From: Rhizophlyctis rosea
Lineage: Eukaryota; Chytridiomycota; Chytridiomycetes; Rhizophlyctidales; Rhizophlyctidaceae
Assembly (NCBI GenBank): GCA_027596075.1
Contig: JADGJC010000140.1
Location: 36,243 to 100,242 of the forward strand
Direction: 5' to 3'
Length of the DNA: 64,000 bases
In this document: piece by piece, positions 34,190 to 44,429 of the stretch
How the letters are laid out: each line of letters starts with the position of its first letter
Position numbering within the stretch: position 1 is the stretch's first letter
Position numbers and translations under genes: made by a program
Notes under the pieces: generated by a model
Seen by the model: the letters and a program-made list of their open reading frames with translations, nothing else
What the model was told of the DNA's origin: nothing
The model's database searches: none

Positions 34190-34300
34190 TCATGATGAGG
34201 CAGTGGCACAGCATAATTGTTACGTAAGAGGGCAATCTGAGGTCAATCAAAGGTGACGCACGATTCTCGCTTGCTCCGCTTTCTTTTTCTCCCTCGCGAC
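34190..34300. promoter_or_regulatory. Divergent module promoter (copy C)
   Basis: GTTACGTAAGAGGGCAATCT is followed by GGTCAATCAA and a CTCCGCTTTC pyrimidine block ending CGACATTC. The same order occurs at about 46170-46275 and 54590-54660, between the minus-strand exonuclease and the plus-strand RNA. TTACGTAA is a bZIP-type palindrome. The function is inferred from position and conservation. Confidence 0.45.
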
Positions 34301-34925
34301 ATTCTGCATCAACATGCAGTTATCGACTCGTCGCTTCCATCACCACCGACACCACCCATCCATCCAAGGTCATGTATATTTCCCCATCAGCACCATCATA
34401 CAGTTACCACTGCTCATTTTTCAACCCCCTAGACCCACCCACCAAAAAACTAACACGTCTGAGACCTCTTCACCTCCCAAACGTGGTAAGCGAAATGCCG
34501 GTACGAGCAAAAGATGTGAGGGAGCAACCATGCAACACTGCGGGGATCAACCTGCCCTTGGAACTCGGGGGTCTCCCCGGGAACTTGCCCTATCTCCCTT
34601 TTTGGAGAGGGCGACGACTCTGGTACGGCTCCTTGGGGGCCGGCGGGGTTTGGAAGGGATTGAAGGGCGCCACGCGGGTCGGAGTGTGGTTGCAGCATCT
34701 TTCCGGCTTAGCTGTAAGGTGTTTGTATACTTCAGCAATGGTAAGAATCGTTTCCTTCGTGCTTGTTTCTATCGGTCAGGAATACTTTACTGATAGTTTC
34801 AACCGCCGAGGGACAAACCGCCAAGTCACAAGCTCAACGAATTCCCGCTACCAAGAACTCTCAAGCTTCGAAACAAAATGGGTTCTGGCAGTTTCTGCTC
34901 CTTGTAATACAAACTAAATAATATA
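34300..34925 (+). ncRNA. Candidate structured RNA, copy C
   Basis: The 5' exon-like part ends before a GTAAGC donor at 34486, followed by AAATGCCGGTACGAGCAAAAG. Two adjacent hairpins follow. The first has CTCGGGG facing CCCCGGG (about 34565-34582). The second, in GCCCTATCTCC to GGAGAGGGC, closes a CTTTTT loop (about 34585-34612). Next come GGTACGGC, a GGCCGGCGGGG block and CATCTTTCCGGCTTAG. The 3' end has GGTTCTGGCAGTTTCTGCTCC then TTGTAATACAAACTAAATA. An open frame of 181 codons overlaps the region but is not preserved in the sister copies, so I treat it as chance. Confidence 0.5.
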
Positions 34926-35820
34926 CCGCTTCGCAATTTACTTTGGTACAAACAACAAGATCTAATATGTCTTCGATAAAGATGTCTCTTTATAGTCTCC
35001 ACAAATCATTTACATCCAATATGCTGTCATCCCCTGCGCACAGGAGACTGGACCCATCTGATGCCGTAGTGGATGGGGACGAACGTCCGATCTCCAAAAG
35101 GATTCAACATAATCTCCTTCTTCCCTCACAAAGCCCTCAAATCGCTGGTGGGATTTCCATCATTCCCATTGCTTCATGAGTGACCGCGGTACCGGCAGCG
35201 TGGAGAGCGAAACGAAGGGTTGGTCTTTGCGTTCTTCGGTTAGGACGTCGACGAGGAAGAAGAGGCGGTATTTTGTGACTATTATGAGGGTGCGCGGAAC
35301 GATGCGGGGGGTGGAGGAGCCGTTGAACAGGTAGGCGCTGGTGAAGTAGTTTAGTATTGAGTGGAGTTGGATTGCAGTGAGATATTCGCTACATAAGTAT
35401 CTACCGCAAAATGCAATAGCTTCTAGTTTGGGATCTTCCAACAAGGAGCGAAGCTAGTGATTCAAACCGTTCCCTCTCGTCCGCTCCCACCCGTACAGCC
35501 GGTTCCTGAGTCACCCCAAACACGATCAGCTACTGAGCAGCGATGCAACTAACTCCGCATGATACTTACTAAATAGTTCCGTCATCTCCCCTGTCCGCTT
35601 GTCCAAAACCGTTATACATGTTCGCGTTCCATGAGCAACCGGGACTATGATCCAATTTGTATGAGTCAATGGCGTTTTCAAACTCCACAGCGGCCAAACT
35701 CATACCCTTACCACTAATCTGATGTATGCCCCTTCTTATCCAAACCCCCGCTGATGCGCTGGTGCGCCGCGGGCGAAGGGTGTTGAATCGGGGAGTTGTT
35801 TCTACGCTTGAGAATATAGT
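34926..35820 (-). other. Probable exon-containing region, gene not resolved
   Basis: On the minus strand a 95-codon frame at 35444-35160 reads like protein: CGRYLCSEYLTAIQLHSILN, then a hydrophobic IIVTKYRLFFLVDVL. A donor or acceptor pair to a neighbour could not be fixed. It may belong with the ankyrin-like ORF upstream. I cannot name a family. Confidence 0.25.
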
Positions 35821-36147
35821 CTAGTCCTTATCGACCTTCCAGTCGTTTGATGAACGGAAGAGGGGTGAGAACATGACGAGAGACGTCGCTGCATGGCCAC
35901 CACATAGTCCCGCCATCAAGTGGTTTACGTCTGCGCCCTTCATGAGTAGGTGTCTGACAGCATCATACTTACGGTTCGTAGGCAACTCAAGACACGTTCG
36001 CCCTTCACCATCCGTTACGTTTAGTTCCATTTTAGAGAAGTGGTGAAACAATAGTCGTAGCACGCCCGTCGCGAAATCGTCGGTGGGAGTTGCAGAATGT
36101 GTAGAGAGTTGTTTGGTTATATCATGAGGGTTTCTTCGTCGAGGCAT
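35821..36147 (-). CDS. Short ankyrin-repeat-like protein or fragment
   Basis: This frame of 108 codons starts MPRRRNPHDITKQL. Residues 50-90 follow the ankyrin consensus: LNVTDGEGRTCLELPTNRKY then DAVRHLLMKGADVN. Only one clear repeat is visible, with a partial repeat on either side. Natural ankyrin proteins usually have several repeats, so this is either one exon of a larger gene or a relic. Ankyrin repeats mediate protein binding and indicate no specific pathway. It sits inside the region that separates the RNA from the RRM-like gene in this module; the other two modules lack it, so it may be an insertion. Confidence 0.4.
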   Translation of the reverse strand: MPRRRNPHDITKQLSTHSATPTDDFATGVLRLLFHHFSKMELNVTDGEGRTCLELPTNRKYDAVRHLLMKGADVNHLMAGLCGGHAATSLVMFSPLFRSSNDWKVDKD

Positions 36148-37390
36148 AGTAAGAGGGATTGGACCACGGGTGCGGGTTCGAGGAGCTTCACGGCGGAGTT
36201 TCTGTGTTGGAAGTGTTAGAAGGTCTGGAATTCCTCCTCGTTGTGATTTTGCTATAACTTACAGAGCTCTCACAAAGGTGGACGATTCGATGTGGTTTAT
36301 CCAAGGTACATCACCACGCCGCGGGACCTCACGCGAGAGTTTTTCGGAACTGTTGGTACGATAACTTCGTCGAAACTGCAGTGCTCGACTGCTCAATCCT
36401 CAACTGCACAAACCTGTGACGCACTCACTGATGATACTGAGAAAACGCAACTGGGCACCATCGCATAGCGTCCAGTGAGGGTGTCACCTTGCATCCAAAC
36501 CTTGGCACTAGTGATATATCCGATCAATTATCTGAGCAAGCGTTAAACAGCGTGCAAACATTCGCGTACCTGATATTCCGAAAGAACTTCAATGACGCGA
36601 CGATCACTGGTTGAGAAAGGATCCCATTGGAAGTTGCGAGGTTTTCGGAACCGCGGTGAGCTTGTTACTTTCCATTTCTGCATGTCCATAGGCACTTATG
36701 TCAGTGTGAAGTTTGCTACGCTTCGAGAGAATGATTTTGCAAGACGTACCATCAGGACAGAAGATGCGGGACTGGTCTCTCAGTTTCTGTTGAAGAATGG
36801 TAAGGTTCTGCCCACATGTCAGCACATGCTTTGCAACGTCAGCACTCACTGCTCGACAATCTTTGCCAAGTACTTTCCAACTTCCTCATGCAAGACTTCA
36901 AGTCCTTGGTAGACTTCAAGTCCTTGGTGGACTTGTGAACCGCGCAGTCGTGGACGCTCGGTCTGTTCAACGCCATGACTCGGCCGTTGGCCAATGCGTT
37001 GCGGCTAAGAATCTCAGGCATCAATAATTCGGAAACCAAATCTTTACATGCACCAATCTATCACTCACCCCATTATCCTCTTCTCGCTCGGAATCGCTTC
37101 AAAACATCCTCGCTCGGCCGCCTGTTCTCATCGAGCAATTTATGACTGTACCCCTCCAACAACTGGTTGAACTTCTGCCAGTCCTCATCGCCTTTCGTGA
37201 CCTTCTGCAACGCCCGCCGCGACGAAAAGAGAAAACGACCCATCCCCTCGCACAAAATTCAAGAGGCATAGCTCAGCGGCAAGGAACGCCCACATCCGTA
37301 CACGCATTCAAAGATTCGGGGCCATATAGTCAAGCAACACTCTGCACCACCGCCTTCTTCCCCGCACTCCCAACCTCCCAAAACTCTCCT
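36148..37390. other. Unresolved region with possible exons and a small tandem repeat
   Basis: Minus-strand frames at 37255-37073 (GDEDWQKFNQLLEGYSHKLL) and 36849-36604 look partly coding but could not be joined. An 18-bp unit AGACTTCAAGTCCTTGGT is repeated about 2.3 times at 36892-36930. No product is supported. Confidence 0.25.
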
Positions 37391-38015
37391 TCAACGCCCC
37401 TCCCCACTCACGTTCCCTCCAGCAACCGAACTCTCCGGCGTCGGACTCCTCCTAACAGTACTCAAAAAGTTGATCACGCTCATCCTCGCGCTCGCCGAAC
37501 TCTTCTTCGTCCAATTCCGCTTGTACGTATCAACGAGGTAAGTAAGCTGGACGCTATCGAACGTCCCACGACGGCGACGACAACGAACGTAATCGATGGG
37601 GTCTAGGGGTGTCATGCTGGCTTCGATTAGGATATGACGACCAGGACGGGAGCACAGGAGCACGGTCGAGCCGTGCGACGCAGTGGATGGCTGTAGCGGG
37701 ACCGTCGGGTGTATCTTTTGACCCGATGCTGGCGAAACCGTTGTCGCAGAGTGAGAGGAAGGATTGGAGGGTTGATCGCGGGTTTACGCCGCCGTCTTTG
37801 AAGGGCCAGTCGTGGCAGGCGATCAGTTGGGAAGTTAAGCGGACGCTATCGTAAGTTGGTTCGCAGAGACGGACTATGTCAGTTACAGAGCGGGAGTTTA
37901 GTTCTTCCATGTAGAGGTTGAGGTTTTCTTTGGTATGGCAGTCGAGGATTACGAAGTGGAGGTTGCGGAATTCGACATCGGACATGATGCGGGAGAAGGG
38001 GATTCGGGCAGGCAT
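37391..38015 (-). pseudogene. PRL-type (PTP4A) phosphatase pseudogene
   Basis: The frame from ATG 38015 matches PRL/PTP4A phosphatases. It has FRNLHFVILDCHTKENLNLY, then VTDIVRLCEPTYDSVRL, HDWPFKDGG and the active-site loop. PRLs carry HCVAGLGRAPVL; here the loop reads HCVARLDRAP, keeping Cys and Arg but replacing both glycines. Directly after it the frame is lost. The matching downstream part (HILIEASMTPLDPIDYVRC and GTFDSVQLTYLVDTYKR) is in another frame. The break is explained by what looks like a short duplication of GTGCTCCT plus a one-base loss. In the living family the enzyme is a small prenylated dual-specificity-like phosphatase; no C-terminal CaaX box is visible here. The damaged loop and frameshift together argue for a dead copy. 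Confidence 0.65.
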
Positions 38016-38239
38016 CCTTGTTTGTGAGGTTGTTCTGAGGGTTGGTGTTGTGTGGTATGGTTTGGTCCGTCCTAGAACGATGCAGCAACCTTTCGTTGGG
38101 TTTGTGCGAGAGTAGCAAGCCCAAAACTGAAACAGATAACACTTTGGTCGACGTCGAGGGGAGCGCTGCAGAAGGAAAGCGATGGAGAAACTGTGGACGA
38201 GTATGAGTGAAGGGGTGCAAATGAATGAGACTGTCTTGA

Positions 38240-39084
38240 AGACTTTGGTATGCGGGCTTGGAGGCATGTACCTGGTTGGCTGGTGATGGGCCCGTAGTCG
38301 ACTTCGCTGATGAGCTTCTTCAGGTTTGGGAACGCTTCTGCGGGCATGGAGAACGCGGGGCAGAGGTAATGCATGTTGAGGTAGGCTTCCTCCATGTTGC
38401 GGACGGCGCGAGCTTGGTCAGATGTAATGAGGGTATTTGCAGGTTGGTTACAAAGTGACTAGTATATCAGCAGCAGTATAAAGGGAGGAGCATTCATGGT
38501 TGGTTAACATGAAATTTAGTGCTATCGGCAAGGCAGTTCTTTTTCGAGACAAGCACCATCAACAATATGCGGGTGGGAACATGCATGTACGACTGTTTGC
38601 ACGTGCAAGTGAGGCGAGGTGGGAGTCACTTTTCCTGCCACCAGGGAACTAAGAGAAAATTTGGCACCATCATCAGTAGTCATCTCCATTTGACTTCCCC
38701 ACCTACAAGTCAAGCAACTCAACGCGACCCCGGGAACTCGCTTTGCATGAATTTGATTTCCCCCAATGGTTGCACTATTGGGATACAAGAATAGTCTATC
38801 CACATGAAGACCACTGGAAGAGACCTGACTACAATGCATGCGCCCAATGCGCGCTAGGTGCTGGAGGGCTGTGATGAAGTGAACTATGATGAGGATGGTC
38901 CCGCCTCCTACGTTGCATCGATGGCCGCAATGCGGTACACAAGCATGCTGGCGCTGTACTGGACAAGCAATTCACACCACGTAAAAGAGGGGTTTGGAGA
39001 ATCACTTTATATGTACAGGTAGTCGGCTGCTGTTCCCGTTTGAAAAGTCCTTCCTTGCAACACCCTGTAATCGAGTCTTCAACC
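38240..39084. other. Upstream region of the copy-C RRM-like gene
   Basis: A minus-strand frame at 38395-38270 (EEAYLNMHYLCPAFSMPAEA then FPNLKKLISEVDYGPITSQ) followed by a GTACAT donor looks like an exon of an unidentified gene. The remainder to 39084 shows no gene and should contain the promoter of the gene starting at 39085. Confidence 0.25.
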
Positions 39085-41875
39085 ATGCCGAACGCACTAA
39101 CGACAGCGCAGTTCAAACCCGCCGATCCCCGTACACCGGGTGGGAGTGTAGACATCACATCGGTTAGCTTTGAATTTGACGAGAACAGCCCTTTCGGCAC
39201 ACCCGCACAAAACACCGTACAGTGGATCACGCTACGGAACACCCCTGCCGGAATCAAAAAAGAAGACAAACATAGAAAATTTCTTCCTCCCGCTGTACAA
39301 CCGTGCATACAGAGGGTGGACGGGCACCACCCCGTTCCTCCCAACACTACCGTCAGGGACGTATCCTTCCTCCTTGGCGACGTCAACGCCGCAAACAATC
39401 TGATTGGCACAACAGTATCCTGTACCCACGGTAACTTTCCAGTTGTGGCGGGGCGGCTAGTGGCTCCACGAGCGCCGATAGATGGGCCATTTGCGGTCCA
39501 GCCAGAAACGCGACTTGGTGAGTTCATGTGATGTAGATTCTCCTTTATTTGTTTCATAGTCCCTTTGTCTGTGAGTGGTTTGGGAGATGATGAGCGCGAC
39601 ACCTTCTCACGTCATTGGACCATGTCATACCACCTGACACAATATTCCCATTACATAGCAACAACCAATCCGGCCACCCTTCGCATCTTCCTTCCCGCCG
39701 ATATAACTGCGTATCCGCCCGAGAAAAGTACAGGTCAGACTCAGACGCACGAATTTCTTCACGTGTTTTTCAATTCGCGGAAGGATGCGGAAGAGTACCA
39801 AACCGAGATCAAGCCTCTTAGGGTGAGTTTCGAGTATCAATACGAGTGCTCATTTTGAAGTTCATTCTCACGTCAAGTTGATTCGCTCTTTGCTCACTGT
39901 TTGGATGGACGCAGCTGGAGTCACAGGTGGCTACTGGGCGGATCGGAGACGAGAAGACAACAATCATCGATAGGCAGCGGTTCATCGACCCTGTCGAAGG
40001 TTTAGCATCCGCTTCCTCATCCTCCGGCGGTAGTGGTGCAGCCATGGCACTCCAACAGCGTCACCCGCGGCAACTTTCCATCAGCACGCCAAGCGCATCA
40101 ACACCGGCACCCGTTCCCGCCTTTCCAATCCCACGCTGCCTCAAACTCCACAACAACAGCATCCCAACCCCAACAACACACAACCACTCCCGCCCCTCGC
40201 AATCCCTCCAACGCCGTCAGCACCGTCTATTATCGTCCAGCCCATCGCACCAATCAACGCTCCCGCATCAGCAGCCCTCACACCCATTTCTGCCGCCTCA
40301 GACCCATCATGGACATCAACTACCAGCACCAACAATATCGCACCTCCTCAACCTCTCTCCGCAACCACACCCACCGAACCCACCGCTGCTAGTACCACGA
40401 CTGGAACGGAAACGGACGTTGCAAACGGCACAGCTATCGCGCCAGAGTTGAAGTGGTACAGCGGAATCACAGTTACACCATTCAATCGAACCTGCGTCAG
40501 TTCTTGGTACGTTTTCACCTCCTCCGCGGATTCACTTTATCAATGATGCCATCTTGGGTGTTTTGATCGAGATTTCGATCAATTGGATCCTTCTTTTCCT
40601 TTTTCGCAGTGGTGTGCTTGAATCTCACATCTTTCATCTCTGCCCCTTCCCACCTTTCACAGGATCAAGCAAACGGAACCGACTGCAATGCCGTATATTC
40701 CTCAGACCGGTGACTTCGTAGCGTATATCAAAGCTGGTCACGAACATTTCGTCGCCGAGTCGGGTGCGCTGTTGGGACTTTCGAGAAGTGAGCTTGGCGG
40801 AGTTGACGGGGGAGTTGATTCGGTGATGTTTGGCGAGGTTGTTGAGGTGGTGATTTTGTGTAGTCAGTTGGAGATTATTTGCGTTGAATTGGAACTTTGG
40901 GAGTCGAGTGGTGATACAGCGGGTGGTAAGGGGAGCGTCAGTGCGGCGGGTCGGGTGTCACGTCCGATTCGTGAGAAGATGCATCCCGTCGTCGTTGACG
41001 GTGCAGTTCGGAAGCTTAAACTCTGTTTTGCGATTACGGAGGAGTTTTCGGATTTCATCATTCCTTTCGAAGTGTTCGTTACGTCCATTTACGATATGGA
41101 GTGGGTGGTGGGGGAGAGGGTTGTGGGACGGTATGGGGAGGAGGAGTGGGGAGGGGTTGTTGAAAGTGTTGGGGAGGAGATGTATACTGATTGTTGGGAA
41201 TGTGTTACTCTTAAGTGGGAAGGGTTTGGTGCGGGGGTGGGGACGTTGAGCCCATGGGAGGTTAAGAAGGATGGCGGACGGTGGGCTTCGGAGAGTAGGG
41301 TCAGACTTGGGGTGGAAGGTAGGCTTTCGTCGCGGATTCATATTGCATGCCATGTTCCAATCCATAACATTGACTCGCATATATAGAAACAAACGAAATC
41401 GTCACCATCATCGAAAACTTCCGCGACGACCCTGCCAACTCCATCTTCATAGCCGACACCACAACGCACGGCCGTTCGCAACATCTCGGAACGGTGGCGT
41501 ATCCTGTCTCCTGGGCTATACTCGAAGAAAGATTGAAGAAGGGGTACTATTGGTCGAATAAGGTAAACAAAGACGTCCTACTATCCTTTCAATATCCGCC
41601 TTTCCTTCATCCCATCACTGATTGATGCAACGAATCCTCCCATCCACCAGAGCGTTGCGTTCGATCTTCGTGCAATGGCGAATAATGCTAAGCAACTTCA
41701 CCCGGAGGACGAGAGTATTTGCACAGCAGCGGATACGTTGCTGGACATTGTCTGTGAGAACGTCCTGAGTGTTTCCGCGCAGGATAAGGAGGGCAAGAAG
41801 CGGAAAGAGAGAGAGAGTGGGAGCGAAGAGGAGGGGGACGCAAAGGCGAAGAAGGTGAAGGTGGTGGAGGAGTAA
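39085..41875 (+). CDS. RRM-like/cryptoTudor/bromodomain protein, copy C (one frameshift)
   Basis: Six exons match copy D in phase: 39085-39517, 39659-39822, 39915-40506, 40663-41318, 41387-41562 and 41651-41875. Exons 1-2 encode two RRM-like blocks (NTVQWITLRNTP and HEFLHVFFNSRKDAEEYQ). Exon 3 is a Ser/Pro/Gln-rich linker of 592 bases, where the D pattern requires length 2 mod 3, so one base is missing or two are added. The frame moves from AFPIP to LPQTPQQQ. Exon 4 resembles the cryptoTudor region of PHIP/BRWD proteins: MPYIPQTGDFVAYIKAGHE at its start, and WECVTLKWEGFG with LSPWEVKKD at its end. Exons 5-6 form a bromodomain-like helix set (YPVSWAILEERLKKGYY, MANNAKQLHPEDES) with His where canonical bromodomains have the acetyl-lysine-binding Asn. 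The tail is lysine-rich. The gene would be a chromatin reader if expressed; the frameshift could be real decay, an unseen intron or an assembly error. Confidence 0.58.
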
Positions 41876-43700
41876 GGGGTGGATGCGTTTGTAGATTGCG
41901 TGTAGTGTTTTGTTGAAGTGTGGGTGTTTATGTAGATTTGATGTAAGAAAAGCGGCAGAGTAGGCTTAGATAGCTGAACGATTGGAAGGTCTTGCCTTCC
42001 TGATTCGGAATATATTGTGTTGTAGTACGCCTGGGAAGAATGTGGAATATGGCAGATGATGGCTTGTTATGATGGTTGATAGTATCTGATTTTTTGCTTA
42101 TCGCTTTTTGCTTTCAACGAGTTGAGGTGCAGTCTTCATACACTTTACTCACAAGGTTGTGCTGTTGGGCCTTCGTACAATGGTAAGTGGGTGCGACAGT
42201 TGCAAAACGTTACTATGTGGACATGTCTGCGTTGGAGTTGATATTTGAAAGATGTGCGTTGCTGTCGGTGAAGAGTCCAGGCATTGAAGGGAACGCAATA
42301 ATTGGCATATTGGTTGTATGTCCCGCTGTTCACCATCATCGCCGTGGGCTTCGAGAAATATCAAAGAAGGTTCAAAACCAGGTTGAGCAGCAGCCAAAAG
42401 GGTTGCGTTTAGCTGCGCGCGGAAGACTTTGGCTGTCTCTTCTTTGGGGGTTCGTCTTCCCGCCTTGTATTCGTCACTATCGCATCCGTCTCAGGTCACA
42501 CTCGGACAGCAACCAACTCACTCTAGAGCCCCATGCCACTTCATTTGCAACCCCTCCTTTCACTCTTGCGTTAGGATGCTCATGCACCATTGACATCCAA
42601 TCGTCGAGTCTATACTCGAATGCCGGTATTAGTTCTTGATCAGCAATATTGGAAAAGCCGATGCTGAAGGACGTCGGGCCCAAAATTTGCCAGTTATAAT
42701 CGTTCTACTTTTTCACCCATTGCTATTCCATGTTTCTCCCGGAACCATGTTATGTTCTCCGTAAGGTGCGTCACAAGCTTGACGACGTTCAATTCACTTC
42801 AGGGAGTCCCTGGCCGTCCTAACCATCGAGTGAGCTCAAAAAGGATGTGACTATAGGGTACTGGAAACTACAGCGGCCCATGGTAATGGAGCCTGGAAGC
42901 GTGAGCTCAAGATTTGTTGCGCAGATAAGTTTGGCTGATTTTGAAGCAAGTGGGAGTCATCCTATCGTAGTACCCACTTAATCCCCGGAAGCGGCAGAGT
43001 ACAAAATTTGATCGGTCCATGGGAATCAACAACCAAATGTTTGGAATGCACAAAAAGAATTTCAATGCCACACAACCGATCGCCCCACGACTTCATGTAG
43101 ATTGGAATCAGTCGAGCGAGAACGTCAGAGCATCAACTTTGCTGGGACAAGGTCATCTCCCTACATGGGTAAATAACACACAATCAGTATGGTCTAATGT
43201 CATGGATTGTCTGAGGCGAGAAGCATTCCGCAACTTCACTGTCATTAGAGTATGACGCAGAAGGTATATGTATTTCCCCGCCCATGATTTTTCATCCTTT
43301 TGTTTTTCGGCAGTGGTCGTTGCGTCTTTTCTTCTAGCATTTCACACTTTTGGCCAGACCATCTGCCCACAAGGCAACTCAATTCAACACTAATCCTCAG
43401 GACTCTGATACTATACTTCCTTCTTGTTTCCATCTTGAGGGGTCTCAATATCAAAAAGCGTGTGCTGGACGAACATTGTCGAATTCATGACACTTTCCTC
43501 CGAAGCGGTTCCATTGCACTCCGCTGTCATATGCATTCACGAATGAGAGTCATGAGTGTGAGATGTGGACAAGTCCAACCCACCACTGTGCCGCCTTGAG
43601 TTGGCACATGACCAAACAGTCCCCAATCTGCCATTCAGGGTTTGCCCATCCTTTCGTATTCAATCCTCTTTTTCCGTGCATTACGGGAAAGGCTTTCCTT
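41876..43700. other. Intergenic region between modules C and D
   Basis: No supported gene. A 150-codon plus-strand frame (42187-42639) and a minus-strand frame (42683-42477) overlap and neither shows a known motif. The start of sequence shared with the 3' flank of the 53 kb exonuclease lies near 43700. Confidence 0.3.
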
Positions 43701-44425
43701 ACCCTGAAAACTACTATTACATTACACAAATGAAACACGAAAAGTATCTTACAAAAGCAAAGGGGGAAAAAAACACAAAACCAATACTCCGCCAAAAACT
43801 GAAAAGAAAAAAGGTCCCAAACTCTACATCTGAACAAAAACCCGAACATGCCCCAACAAATATCCCGCACTACGTGAAAGAAACTACCTATTCCCGTGCT
43901 ATGGAAGAAAGCGACGGATTTCACGGAGGGCGACGGTACCGGGACTATGAGGGAGGATTACTGTTGATGTTGTTTGTGTCGAGTTGGAAGAGTGGAAAAA
44001 GGCAGCGATGTACTGGTCTGCTACTGAAAAATGGGTGTCTTTGTTGATGTTGTTTGTCTTGAGTTGGAAGAGTGGAAAGGTAGCGATGTACTGGGATGCT
44101 ACGGAAACTTGAGTGCGAGTGTTGATGTTGTTTGTGTTGAGTTAGAAGGGTGGAAAGCGCATGTGTGGAATGGTAAATGGTGGGAGTGGTATGAGGGAAG
44201 GGTCAGTAAATGAATACATTTCGGTGGGATGAAAGGGGGAGAGGGGTGGGCAGACGTTCCATTTGCCTGTCCCCCGGTGCAGGACCAATCATCTAACCCG
44301 ACCACCAAATCTGGTCCAGGTGTGACAATGACCGCCAGAACTTGAGCAAATGGAAGTCGCCGTAATCACCGGGAAGAGTCTATCTGTGCGCATAGAAAAG
44401 CAGAACGAAAATTTGACGAAATAAC
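43700..44425 (-). other. 3' flank of exonuclease paralogue 4, with tandem repeat
   Basis: A block of GTTGATGTTGTTTGTNTTGA then GTTGGAAGAGTGGAAA, with the flanking GCGATGTACTGGGCTGCTAC-type stretch, is repeated three times at about 43960, 44045 and 44120. Single versions occur at the equivalent place 3' of the other exonuclease copies (33300 and 52905). The segment ends with CACCAAATCTGGTCCAGG, also shared. Confidence 0.6.
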
Positions 44426-44429
44426 GTAC

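Noticed and set aside
34372..34917. A 181-codon protein gene at RNA copy C
   Set aside because: The frame is not conserved: copy D has a one-base length change at the T-loop and early stops, and copy A has stops. Structure, not frame, is what the copies share.
37256..37330. tRNA-like segment starting GGCATAGCTCAGCGGC on the plus strand
   Set aside because: The A-box resemblance is good, but the anticodon arm and T arm do not fold and no acceptor stem forms.
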